Part shown: piece by piece, positions 1-5,407 of the stretch | Layout of the letters: the number at the start of each line of letters is the position of its first letter | How positions within the stretch are numbered: the first letter of the stretch is position 1 | Assembly: GCA_019689955.1 (NCBI GenBank) | Contig: JADGGM010000257.1 | Location: forward strand, 1 to 5,407 | DNA: 5,407 nucleotides | Direction: 5' to 3' | Source of the DNA: Gemmatimonadaceae bacterium | Lineage (GTDB): Bacteria > Gemmatimonadota > Gemmatimonadetes > Gemmatimonadales > Gemmatimonadaceae | Made by a program: the position numbers and the translations under genes | Notes under the pieces: generated by a model | The model's input: only the letters and a program-made list of their open reading frames with translations | The model's database searches: none | Told to the model about the DNA's origin: nothing

Positions 1-25
1 CCCCCGCCCGCGCCGCGGCCCCCCC

Positions 26-60
26 CCGCGCCGCACGCCGCAGGGGTTGGCGCGGCGCGG
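26..60. repeat. 9-bp perfect inverted repeat beside a C-tract
   Basis: Positions 26-34 (CCGCGCCGC) are exactly complementary in reverse to 52-60 (GCGGCGCGG), leaving a 17-base loop. Bases 37-39 and 49-51 inside the loop can add three more pairs. The run of nine C at 19-27 overlaps its left edge. The structure could be the tail of an upstream transcription unit, but no T-run follows it. In DNA this rich in G and C such repeats also arise by chance, so a function is only possible. Confidence 0.3.
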
Positions 61-94
61 TGCACGCGTTATTGTCGAAATCTCACGCATCGCA

Positions 95-112
95 CACGCC
101 GCGCACGCCGCG
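95..112. repeat. Two-copy 9-bp tandem repeat
   Basis: CACGCCGCG occurs twice in direct succession (95-103 and 104-112). A third copy with one mismatch lies at 34-42. This is a short GC-rich repetition in the leader. It may be a simple slippage product, and I see no sign that it is a binding site. Confidence 0.35.
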
Positions 113-151
113 CCCACAACATCGCCCGCGCGCCGCGGTGTGGGGTGCGTG

Positions 152-179
152 TCGCCAGTACGGTGGAACAGGGTGTAAC
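152..179 (+). promoter_or_regulatory. Weak candidate sigma-70-like promoter
   Basis: TCGCCA at 152-157 matches four of six bases of the -35 consensus, and TGTAAC at 174-179 matches four of six bases of the -10 consensus, with a 16-base spacer. A transcript from here would carry a leader of about 210 bases before the ATG at 397. The match is close to what chance gives, so this is only a place to start mapping. Confidence 0.15.
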
Positions 180-254
180 GACGCGACGCGTTCCGCGGCG
201 CGCGGCCCCCTCCGGCCGGTCGTCGCAACGCGTGCGCTCCCTCCCGACAGCGAG

Positions 255-284
255 GTGATCCGCGTGTGATGATCGCGTAAGAAT
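255..284 (+). promoter_or_regulatory. Weak alternative promoter candidate
   Basis: GTGATC at 255-260 matches three of six -35 bases. AAGAAT at 279-284 matches four of six -10 bases, with an 18-base spacer. The -10-like element sits in one of the few AT-richer spots of the leader. Transcription would start near 291, just before the hairpin at 303-330. The evidence is weak, and the 152-179 pair is an equal rival. Confidence 0.15.
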
Positions 285-302
285 CTCTTCATCTCCCGCG
301 GC

Positions 303-330
303 AACGGCGCGCCGGTCGCGCGGCGCCGTT
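303..330 (+). promoter_or_regulatory. Leader stem-loop, 8-bp perfect stem
   Basis: AACGGCGC at 303-310 is the exact reverse complement of GCGCCGTT at 323-330, with a 12-base GC-rich loop. It lies 66 bases before the ATG of the ABC ATPase gene. No T-run follows, so it does not look like an intrinsic terminator. If transcribed, it would form a stable hairpin in the 5' untranslated leader and could affect mRNA stability or translation. A role is inferred only from its position and stability. Confidence 0.35.
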
Positions 331-365
331 CGTCGATTGACCAACAGAGAACATTCCGCCTTGGA

Positions 366-383
366 CACCCGGCCCGCCGGGTG
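366..383 (+). promoter_or_regulatory. Stem-loop immediately upstream of the first start codon
   Basis: CACCCGG at 366-372 pairs perfectly with CCGGGTG at 377-383 around the 4-base loop CCCG. The hairpin ends 13 bases before the ATG at 397, just upstream of where a ribosome binding site would lie. The remaining spacer (384-396) is C-rich and has no purine-rich Shine-Dalgarno motif. The hairpin may influence initiation on an mRNA without a canonical binding site. A chance GC palindrome remains possible. Confidence 0.35.
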
Positions 384-396
384 CCCCGCGCACGCC

Positions 397-1338
397 ATGC
401 CACTTCTCTCCCTCGAGCGCGTCACCAAGCGCTTCAACGGCATCGCGGCGGTGGACGATGTGTCGTTCACGATCGACCGCGGTCAGGTCGTCGGCTTCCT
501 CGGCCCGAACGGCGCCGGGAAGTCCACCACCATGCGAATGATCACGCAGTACTTCGAGCCCGACGCCGGCCACATCACGATGGACGACGTCCCGCTCGCC
601 CAGGCCGGCCGCGCCGCGAAGGCGCGCATCGGGTTCCTCCCCGAGAACAACCCGCTCTACGGCGACATGCTCGTCGCCGAGTACCTCGACTTCGTCGCGC
701 GCCTGCGCGCGCTCACCGGACCCGCGCGCACGCAGGCGATCGACAACGCCGTCGCCGCCACCGGGATCGATGGCGTGTACTACCGCCCCATCGGCGAGCT
801 GTCGAAGGGGTATCGCCAGCGCGTGGGGCTCGCCGCGGCGATCCTCCACCGCCCCGACCTCCTCGTGCTCGACGAGCCCACCGAAGGGCTCGACCCCAAC
901 CAGCGCGTCGAGATCCGGCGCCTCATCGCCGAGCTGGGGCGCGAACACACCGTCATGCTCTCCACGCACGTCCTCTCCGAGGTGCAGCACACCTGCTCGC
1001 GCGTCATCATCATCAACCGCGGCCGCATCGTCGCCGACGGGACGGTCGACGCGCTCGTGACGCGCGCGGCCGAAGGGGTACGCGTCCGCGTGGAGGCCAC
1101 GGGCGCAAACGTCGCCGCGCGGCTGGCCGAGCTCCCCGGCGTGCACGGCGTGGAGCCGCACGACGCGCCCGACGGCCGCGTGCGGCTGAGCGTGCTCACG
1201 CGCGGCGGCGATGACGTGCGGCCGAGCATCTTCGCGCTGGCCAAGCAGGAAGGGTGGACGCTGTACGAGCTGCATCAGGAGGCCGGGAGCCTGGAAGATC
1301 TCTTCCGCCAGCTCACCGCCTCGGGAGCGGCCGCATGA
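397..1338 (+). CDS. ABC transporter ATP-binding protein, GldA-like
   Basis: This 313-residue protein is the nucleotide-binding subunit of an ABC-2 type transporter; it hydrolyses ATP in the cytoplasm to drive the permease encoded next. All the ATPase motifs are visible: Walker A GPNGAGKST (36-44), the Q-loop position in FLPENNPLY with Glu83 instead of Gln (usual in GldA-type ATPases), signature LSKGYRQR (135-142), Walker B LLVLDE (155-160), D-loop GLDP (164-167) and H-loop His191 in STH. Residues from about 230 onward form the extra C-terminal domain found in this subfamily. I chose the ATG at 397 because the protein then begins MPLLSLERVTKRF, the normal family N-terminus. TTG codons at 337 and 361 are in frame but would add an unusual extension. 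No Shine-Dalgarno motif precedes the ATG. The gene overlaps the permease gene by four bases. The ABC ATPase call is nearly certain; the GldA-like subtype rests on the motifs and the partners. Confidence 0.95.
   Translation: MPLLSLERVTKRFNGIAAVDDVSFTIDRGQVVGFLGPNGAGKSTTMRMITQYFEPDAGHITMDDVPLAQAGRAAKARIGFLPENNPLYGDMLVAEYLDFVARLRALTGPARTQAIDNAVAATGIDGVYYRPIGELSKGYRQRVGLAAAILHRPDLLVLDEPTEGLDPNQRVEIRRLIAELGREHTVMLSTHVLSEVQHTCSRVIIINRGRIVADGTVDALVTRAAEGVRVRVEATGANVAARLAELPGVHGVEPHDAPDGRVRLSVLTRGGDDVRPSIFALAKQEGWTLYELHQEAGSLEDLFRQLTASGAAA
1323..1338 (+). promoter_or_regulatory. Ribosome binding site and ATGA stop/start overlap, ATPase to permease
   Basis: GGGAG at 1323-1327 lies seven bases before the ATG at 1335. 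The ATPase stop TGA (1336-1338) overlaps that ATG as ATGA. This arrangement normally gives translational coupling, so that ATPase and permease are made in proportion. It also fixes the permease start, against a further in-frame start at 1254 that lies deep inside the ATPase gene. Confidence 0.7.
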
Positions 1339-3566
1339 GCCGGATCTGGACCATCGCGCGCCGCGAGCTGCGCGCGCTGCTCGATCATCCGACCGGCTAC
1401 GTGCTGCTGGTCATCTTCGTGGCAGTCAACGCCTTCCTCTTCTTCCGCCAGGCGTACGTCTTCGGCGTCGCGAGCCTGCGGCCGATGCTGCAGCTCCTCC
1501 CGTGGGTGTTCCTCTTCTTCGTCCCCGCGGTGACGATGCGCGCGCTGGCCGAGGACGCGCGGAGCGGGCTCCTGGAAGTCGTGCTCGCGCAGCCGGTCAC
1601 CGAGCTGGAGCTGCTCCTCGGAAAGTACCTCGGCGCGGTGCTCTTCCTCTGGCTCGGCCTCGCGCTCACGCTCCCCATCCCCTTCGGCCTGGCGCTCGGC
1701 GCGGACCTGCAGGTCGGCCCGATCGTCGCCCAGTACGTCGGGGCCGCGCTCCTCGCGGCGGGGCTCGCCGGGGTCGGCGTGTGGGCGTCGAGCCTCACGC
1801 GGAGCCAGATCACCGCGTTCATCGCCGGCGCCGCGGTGATGTTCGTGCTCGTGCTCGTCGGGCTCGATCCGCTCATCGTCGGCCTGCCCCCGCTCCTCGG
1901 CGCCGTGGCCGCGCGGCTCGGCGTGCTCTCGCACTTCGAGAGCATCGCGCGCGGGGTGATCGACCTGCGCGACGTCATCTACTTCGCCTCGCTCGCCGGG
2001 ATCTTCCTGGCGCTCGCGTACGGCGCGCTCGCCGGGCGCAAGCTCGCGCGCGGCGGCGGGGCGGCGCGGCGGCTCCGGGCCGGCGTGGCGCTCCTCACCG
2101 CGACGCTCATCGTCGTCAACCTCCTCGGGAGCTACATCGGCGGGCGGCTCGACCTCACCCCCGGGCACGCCTACACCCTCTCCCGGGCCACCACGCAGAT
2201 CGTCCGCAACCTCGACGACATCGTCACCATCAAGCTCTTCGCCTCGGATGAGCTCCCGACCAGCGTCGCGCTCCTCGAGCGCGACGTGAACGACCTGCTG
2301 CGCGACCTGCGCGCCGCGGGGCGCGGGAAGATCCGCGTCGTCACGCGCGACCCGTCCAAGGACGAGACGGCGCGCCGCGACGCGGAGAGCCTCGGCATCC
2401 AGCCGGTGCAGTTCAACGTCGTCGGGCAGTCGGAGCTGCAGGTGAAGCAGGGCTACCTCGGCCTGGCCGTGCAGTACGGCGGGCGCACCGAGGCGATCCC
2501 GTTCGTGCAGCAGACCGACAACCTCGAGTACCGCCTCGCGAGCGCGATCCGCTCGCTGACGCGCGCCAAGAAGCCGGTGGTCGGGGTCATCGCCGAGGTG
2601 ACCGATCCGTCGGCCGGCGTGCAGGAGCTCGAGCAGCAGCTCGGCAAATCGTACGAGGTGCGGCCGATCTCGCTCTCCGACACCACGCAGCCCGCCACCG
2701 ACGTCGCCGCGCTGGTGCTCGTCGGTGCGCCGGACTCGCTCCCGGCCGCCGCGGCGCAGCGCATCCGCGCGTTCCTCGAGCGCGGCGGGAGCGCGCTGGT
2801 GCTCGCCTCGGGGATGCAGCTCTCCCCGCAGGTGCCGATCGCCAGCCCGCACCCGGTGGCGTGGAACGAGGTGCTCAAGCCGTTCCACGTCGCCGTGCGC
2901 AGTGACATGGTGTACGACCTCGCTGCGAACGCGGTCGTCCCCGTGCGCGTGTCGTTCGGGCAGCTGTTGCAGCGCTATCCGTTCTTCGTGCGCGCGCAGA
3001 GCACCGGGAAGTCGCCGGTGAACCAGGAGCTGGGGGACGTGCTGGTGATGTGGCCGAGCAGCATCGACACCACCGGCGCCGTCGCGGGGACCATCACCCC
3101 GCTCCTGGTGACGAGCCGCGCCTCCGGCCTCGCGACCGGCCCGACGACGATCGACCCGACGCGCGACTACCCGCAGACCAACCTCGCCCCGCAGCTCCTC
3201 GCCGTGCAGGTCGTGCCGAGCGCCGCCAAGGACAGCACGGTCCGCGGCCGCGTCATCGTCGTCGGCGACGAGAGCTTCGCCACCGACCGGTTCGTGCAGA
3301 ACGCGCCGGACAACCTCGCGTTCGTGCTCAACGCCGTCGACTGGCTGGCGCAGGACGAGTCGCTGATCGCCATCCGGGCGAAGGACCGCCGTCCCCCCGC
3401 GCTCGCGTTCACGAGCGCCGGGACGCGCGATGGCGTCAAGTACGTGAACGTGATCGGCGTTCCCGCGCTCATCGCGCTCGCCGGCGTGCTGCGCCTGCTG
3501 CACCGCCGGCAGCGGACGCGCGAGCCGTATCGTCCCATCCAGCCCCAGCCCGTGAGGGCCGCATGA
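1335..3566 (+). CDS. ABC-2 permease fused to GldG-type auxiliary domain (GldF-GldG fusion)
   Basis: This 743-residue inner-membrane protein joins two parts that are separate genes in Bacteroidota. Residues 1-245 are an ABC-2 permease like GldF, opening with the typical ARRELRALLDHPTGYV and showing about six hydrophobic segments (about 21-40, 51-69, 99-121, 131-151, 160-177, 213-233). The conserved LLEVVLAQPV with a following GKYLG lies at 79-100. Residues 249-743 match GldG (ABC_transp_aux family): a membrane segment at 249-268, the hallmark RLDLTPGHAYTLS (271-283), YLGLAVQYGG and LEYRLASAIRSL (374-408), a VIVVGDESF...NAVDWLAQDESLIAIR stretch (641-681), and a last membrane segment at about 704-722 followed by a basic tail. 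The large middle part should therefore face outward. I see no frameshift at the joint near 245, so this is a real single frame. The ATPase gene upstream and the DUF4340 gene downstream overlap it by four bases each. The substrate is unknown. The fusion call is very secure; gliding should not be assumed. Confidence 0.93.
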   Translation: MSRIWTIARRELRALLDHPTGYVLLVIFVAVNAFLFFRQAYVFGVASLRPMLQLLPWVFLFFVPAVTMRALAEDARSGLLEVVLAQPVTELELLLGKYLGAVLFLWLGLALTLPIPFGLALGADLQVGPIVAQYVGAALLAAGLAGVGVWASSLTRSQITAFIAGAAVMFVLVLVGLDPLIVGLPPLLGAVAARLGVLSHFESIARGVIDLRDVIYFASLAGIFLALAYGALAGRKLARGGGAARRLRAGVALLTATLIVVNLLGSYIGGRLDLTPGHAYTLSRATTQIVRNLDDIVTIKLFASDELPTSVALLERDVNDLLRDLRAAGRGKIRVVTRDPSKDETARRDAESLGIQPVQFNVVGQSELQVKQGYLGLAVQYGGRTEAIPFVQQTDNLEYRLASAIRSLTRAKKPVVGVIAEVTDPSAGVQELEQQLGKSYEVRPISLSDTTQPATDVAALVLVGAPDSLPAAAAQRIRAFLERGGSALVLASGMQLSPQVPIASPHPVAWNEVLKPFHVAVRSDMVYDLAANAVVPVRVSFGQLLQRYPFFVRAQSTGKSPVNQELGDVLVMWPSSIDTTGAVAGTITPLLVTSRASGLATGPTTIDPTRDYPQTNLAPQLLAVQVVPSAAKDSTVRGRVIVVGDESFATDRFVQNAPDNLAFVLNAVDWLAQDESLIAIRAKDRRPPALAFTSAGTRDGVKYVNVIGVPALIALAGVLRLLHRRQRTREPYRPIQPQPVRAA
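3554..3566 (+). promoter_or_regulatory. Ribosome binding site and ATGA overlap, permease to DUF4340 gene
   Basis: GAGGG at 3554-3558 stands four bases before the ATG at 3563, which overlaps the permease stop TGA (3564-3566) as ATGA. The ten bases GGCCGCATGA at 3557-3566 are identical to those at 1329-1338, the other junction of this operon. The overlap suggests translational coupling and decides the start of the DUF4340 gene. Confidence 0.7.
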
Positions 3567-4483
3567 CGACGAAGACTCTCGTTCGACTCGGCGCCGTGCT
3601 CCTGGCGGCGCTCATCCTGTGGGGCGCGCTCGCGCTCGGGCGCCGCCCCGAGTCCGATCGCGGCGGCCGGCTCGCGCTGCCGAAGATCGACACCACGACG
3701 GTCGACACCGTCGCCCTCACGAAGGGGAGCGACACCGCGGTGCTCGCGCGGACGCCGCGCGGCACGTGGACGGTCAACGGCCACCCCGCGTCGCCGATGC
3801 TCGTGCACTCGCTGCTCACCGCGCTCACGGATACCTCGGCCTGGAGCGAGCTGGTCGCGGAGCAGCCGAGCTCCTACGCGCGCCTCGGCGTCAACGCAGA
3901 CAGCGCGCGGCGCGTGCGCGTCCAGGCGCGCGGGCGCACGATGCTCGACCTCACCGTGGGGAACCACACGTCGGACTACAGCGGCGTGTTCGTCCGCCGA
4001 ACGGACGGCAGGCCGGTGTACGCGCTCCACGGCGGGCTCGGCGACGCGGTCAGCCACGACGCCGCCGACTGGCGCGACAAGCGCATCGCCACGGTGGCGC
4101 CGGAGAGCGTCACCACGGTCGAGGTGCAGCGCGGGAAGGCGCGCTACACGCTGCAGCGGAACGGTACGACGTGGACGCTCGGCTCCGCCGGCGCGGCCGA
4201 CTCGGCGGCGGTGGCGTCGCTCCTGGACGCGTACCACGACCTCGTGGCCACGAGCATCGCCACCCCGGCGCAGGCCGACTCGGCGCACTTCACGCACCCG
4301 ACGCGCCACGCGCGGCTCATGGGCAAGGGAGGCGCGCCGCTCGCGAGCCTGGCGTTCGATTCCACGGCGAACGCAGTCTGGGTCCGTGCCGATACCGGTG
4401 GGACGGTGTACAGGATCGACCACTGGATGCTGGACCGGCTCACGCCGGCGGAATCCACGCTGCGCGCAAAGCCGAAGCGATAG
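3563..4483 (+). CDS. DUF4340 domain-containing membrane-anchored protein
   Basis: This 306-residue protein of unknown biochemical function has one N-terminal hydrophobic segment (about 8-26, with Lys4 and Arg8 before it), which should act as an uncleaved anchor and leave the rest outside the cytoplasmic membrane. There is no lipobox cysteine. Features typical of DUF4340 are a GTWTVNG stretch (67-73) after a repetitive Thr/Asp region, a leucine-rich helix ending in WSELVAE (94-100), YARLGV (105-110) and an FVRRTDGRPVYAL strand pair leading to DWRDKRI (169-175). A similar W-containing unit recurs in the second half (RNGTTWTL, then a helix from about 210), suggesting an internal duplication. DUF4340 genes are commonly found next to GldG-like ABC genes, so it is probably an accessory subunit of this transporter. 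The ATGA overlap with the permease gene supports co-production. The family call is confident; the role is inferred from position. Confidence 0.85.
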   Translation: MTTKTLVRLGAVLLAALILWGALALGRRPESDRGGRLALPKIDTTTVDTVALTKGSDTAVLARTPRGTWTVNGHPASPMLVHSLLTALTDTSAWSELVAEQPSSYARLGVNADSARRVRVQARGRTMLDLTVGNHTSDYSGVFVRRTDGRPVYALHGGLGDAVSHDAADWRDKRIATVAPESVTTVEVQRGKARYTLQRNGTTWTLGSAGAADSAAVASLLDAYHDLVATSIATPAQADSAHFTHPTRHARLMGKGGAPLASLAFDSTANAVWVRADTGGTVYRIDHWMLDRLTPAESTLRAKPKR

Positions 4484-4539
4484 CAGCCGACGGGTCCTCT
4501 GCGCTGGCGGCCGCGGGGACGGGGGTGGTGGCCTCGAGC
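4484..4539. other. 56-base gap between convergent genes
   Basis: The DUF4340 gene and the ComM gene end tail to tail across this gap. I find only short palindromes, such as GCGGCCGC near 4507-4514, and no stem followed by a T-run on either strand. Transcription may therefore stop by Rho, or read through into the opposing gene. The string CGCTGGC occurs both near the left side of the gap and just inside the ComM 3' end as a direct repeat, which does not form a hairpin. Confidence 0.5.
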
Positions 4540-5407
4540 TCACGCTGGCCCGACTCCGCCCTCCGCGGCCGCGCGGTAGCGCAGCGCCTCGGCCACGTGC
4601 GGCGGGGCGACGGCGGCCTCGCCGTCGAGGTCCGCGATCGTGCGCGCCACCCGCAGCACGCGATGATACCCGCGCGCCGTCAGCGCCAGCCGCTCGGCGG
4701 CCGCCGTGAGCAGCGCGCGTGCGTCGGGGCGAAGGCATCCGTGCGCGTCGAGCCAGCGGGCCGGAACGCGGGCGTTGCACGTCACGCCGCCGAGCGAGGC
4801 GTAGCGCGCCCGCTGTCGCTCCCGCGCACGCTCCACGCGCTCGCGGATGGCGCTCGAGCTCTCGCCCGGGGGCGCGTCGGCAAGCACCCGAACCGGCACC
4901 GCGCCCACGGTGACGTGGAGGTCGATGCGATCCGTCATCGGCCCCGACAGCCGGCTCCGATAGCGCACGATCTCTCCCTCCGTGCAGCGGCAGGTGCGGC
5001 TCCCGTCGCCCGCGTACCCGCACGGGCACGGGTTCATCGCACCGACGAGCGTGAATCGCGCCGGGAAGGCGACGGTCGCACCCGCGCGCGCGATCACGAC
5101 GCGGCCATCTTCCATGGGTTGACGGAGCGACTCCATCACGTAGCGCCGGAACTCGAGCATCTCGTCGAGAAAGAGCACGCCGAGGTGCGCCAGGCTCACC
5201 TCCCCGGGGCGCGGCGGGTTCCCGCCGCCGATGAGCCCCGCCTCGGAGATCGTGTGGTGCGGCGCGCGGAACGGGCGGGCGCGAACGAGAGGGTTCCCCG
5301 GCTCGATGAGTCCGGCCACCGAGTGGATGGCCGTCACCTCGAGCGCCTCACGCTCGGCGAGCGCCGGCAGGATGCTCGGGAGACGGCGCGCGAGCATGGT
5401 CTTCCCC
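4540..5407 (-). CDS. comM: ComM/YifB family Mg-chelatase-like AAA+ ATPase, C-terminal part (5' end outside window)
   Basis: The frame runs off the right edge. The last 288 residues are visible, beginning within Walker A as GKTMLARRLPSILP; the methionine there (codon at 5397-5395) is internal and not the start. Counting from that Met, I see RPFRAPHHTIS (41-51), Walker B LFLDE (75-79), sensor-1 region VGAMNPCPCGY (118-128) with the paired cysteines C124/C126 and C136/C138 characteristic of this family, and RLSGPMTDRIDLHV (149-162) with the likely arginine finger. The C-terminal Mg-chelatase domain follows, with YHRVLRVARTIADL near the end. Family members are about 500 residues, so roughly 215 N-terminal residues (the Lon-protease-like ChlI domain) should lie beyond the window. 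ComM is a hexameric helicase that promotes branch migration when transformed DNA is integrated; the name does not imply a role in chlorophyll synthesis. It is convergent with the ABC operon and not functionally linked to it. The family call is very secure; competence in this organism is unproven. Confidence 0.95.
   Translation of the reverse strand, partial: GKTMLARRLPSILPALAEREALEVTAIHSVAGLIEPGNPLVRARPFRAPHHTISEAGLIGGGNPPRPGEVSLAHLGVLFLDEMLEFRRYVMESLRQPMEDGRVVIARAGATVAFPARFTLVGAMNPCPCGYAGDGSRTCRCTEGEIVRYRSRLSGPMTDRIDLHVTVGAVPVRVLADAPPGESSSAIRERVERARERQRARYASLGGVTCNARVPARWLDAHGCLRPDARALLTAAAERLALTARGYHRVLRVARTIADLDGEAAVAPPHVAEALRYRAAAEGGVGPA

Larger units (their letters stand above)
1..396. 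other. Non-coding leader upstream of the ABC operon
   Basis: This stretch holds no gene that I can support. The open frames across it encode arginine-rich, low-complexity peptides without a recognisable domain, as expected by chance at this GC content. The left end is C-rich, with nine consecutive C at 19-27. The rest contains several perfect GC-rich inverted repeats (26-60, 186-233, 303-330, 366-383), listed separately where they stand out. A slightly AT-richer patch lies at 68-82. Weak sigma-70-like hexamers occur at 152-179 and 255-284, so the operon promoter probably lies in this region, but none is convincing. The gene upstream of position 1 is not visible. Confidence 0.6.

Noticed and set aside
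337..366. TTGACC at 337-342 as a -35 box
   Set aside because: It matches five of six -35 bases, but no -10-like hexamer lies 16-18 bases downstream (only CCTTGG, CTTGGA or TTGGAC).
337..396. An upstream TTG start (337 or 361) for the ABC ATPase
   Set aside because: It would add a 12- or 20-residue tail with no family counterpart before the normal MPLLSLERVTKRF start. No ribosome binding motif favours either TTG.
60..470. Small open frames in the leader (60-269 on +, 69-470 and 83-403 on -)
   Set aside because: They are low-complexity Arg-rich peptides with no ribosome binding site or domain. The - strand ones run into the ABC ATPase gene.
1211..2251. A 346-codon + strand frame overlapping ATPase and permease
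   Set aside because: It is an arginine/proline-rich shadow in a different frame from two well-supported genes.
1275..3503. A 742-codon open frame on the - strand opposite the permease fusion gene
   Set aside because: Its product is a His/Arg/Glu/Asp-rich string without domains. It mirrors a strongly coding + strand gene, and high third-position GC removes stop codons from the antisense frame.
3167..5029. A 620-codon open frame on the - strand
   Set aside because: It crosses the DUF4340 gene antisense and the ComM gene in the wrong frame. The product is Arg/Ala-rich and matches no family, while both overlapped genes have clear motifs.
5395..5397. The methionine codon at 5397-5395 as the start of the ComM gene
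   Set aside because: The preceding codons read Gly-Lys-Thr, so this Met is inside the Walker A motif GKTM and the gene continues past the window edge.
1..5407. Mobile element, CRISPR array, tRNA or rRNA
   Set aside because: I saw no regularly spaced repeats, transposase or integrase motifs, terminal repeats or tRNA-like cloverleaf on either strand.

Overview
The window is about 5.4 kb of very GC-rich bacterial chromosome, with strong G/C preference at third codon positions. It looks like ordinary core or housekeeping DNA rather than a mobile island: I see no transposase, integrase, phage gene, tRNA, rRNA or CRISPR array. The GC content, codon use and the combination of a GldA/GldFG-type ABC cassette with a ComM/YifB gene would suit Gemmatimonadota or another high-GC soil lineage. 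That assignment is an inference and is not proven by anything here.

Layout: (1) Positions 1-396 are a non-coding leader with a C-rich left end, several perfect GC-rich inverted repeats and no recognisable gene. (2) Positions 397-4483, + strand, hold a tight three-gene operon: a GldA-like ABC ATPase (397-1338), a GldF-GldG fusion with an ABC-2 permease followed by a GldG-type auxiliary domain (1335-3566), and a membrane-anchored DUF4340 protein (3563-4483). Both gene junctions are 4-base ATGA stop/start overlaps, and both lie in the same 10-base string. (3) Positions 4484-4539 are a 56-base gap between convergent genes with no visible terminator. (4) Positions 4540-5407, - strand, are the C-terminal part of a ComM/YifB Mg-chelatase-like AAA+ ATPase. 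It is cut by the window edge inside its Walker A motif.

How the genes work together: the ATPase should energise the membrane permease half of the fusion protein. The GldG-like half sits on the outer face of the membrane between two membrane segments, and the DUF4340 protein, with one N-terminal anchor, is probably an extracytoplasmic partner. The Bacteroidota counterparts (GldA, GldF, GldG) are needed for gliding, but no other gliding gene is visible here and the transported substrate is unknown. The ComM homologue is a separate unit; in studied bacteria it is a DNA helicase that promotes branch migration during natural transformation.

I did not find a clearly new system. The most interesting element is the compact ATPase / permease-GldG fusion / DUF4340 cassette, whose job outside gliding bacteria is poorly understood.
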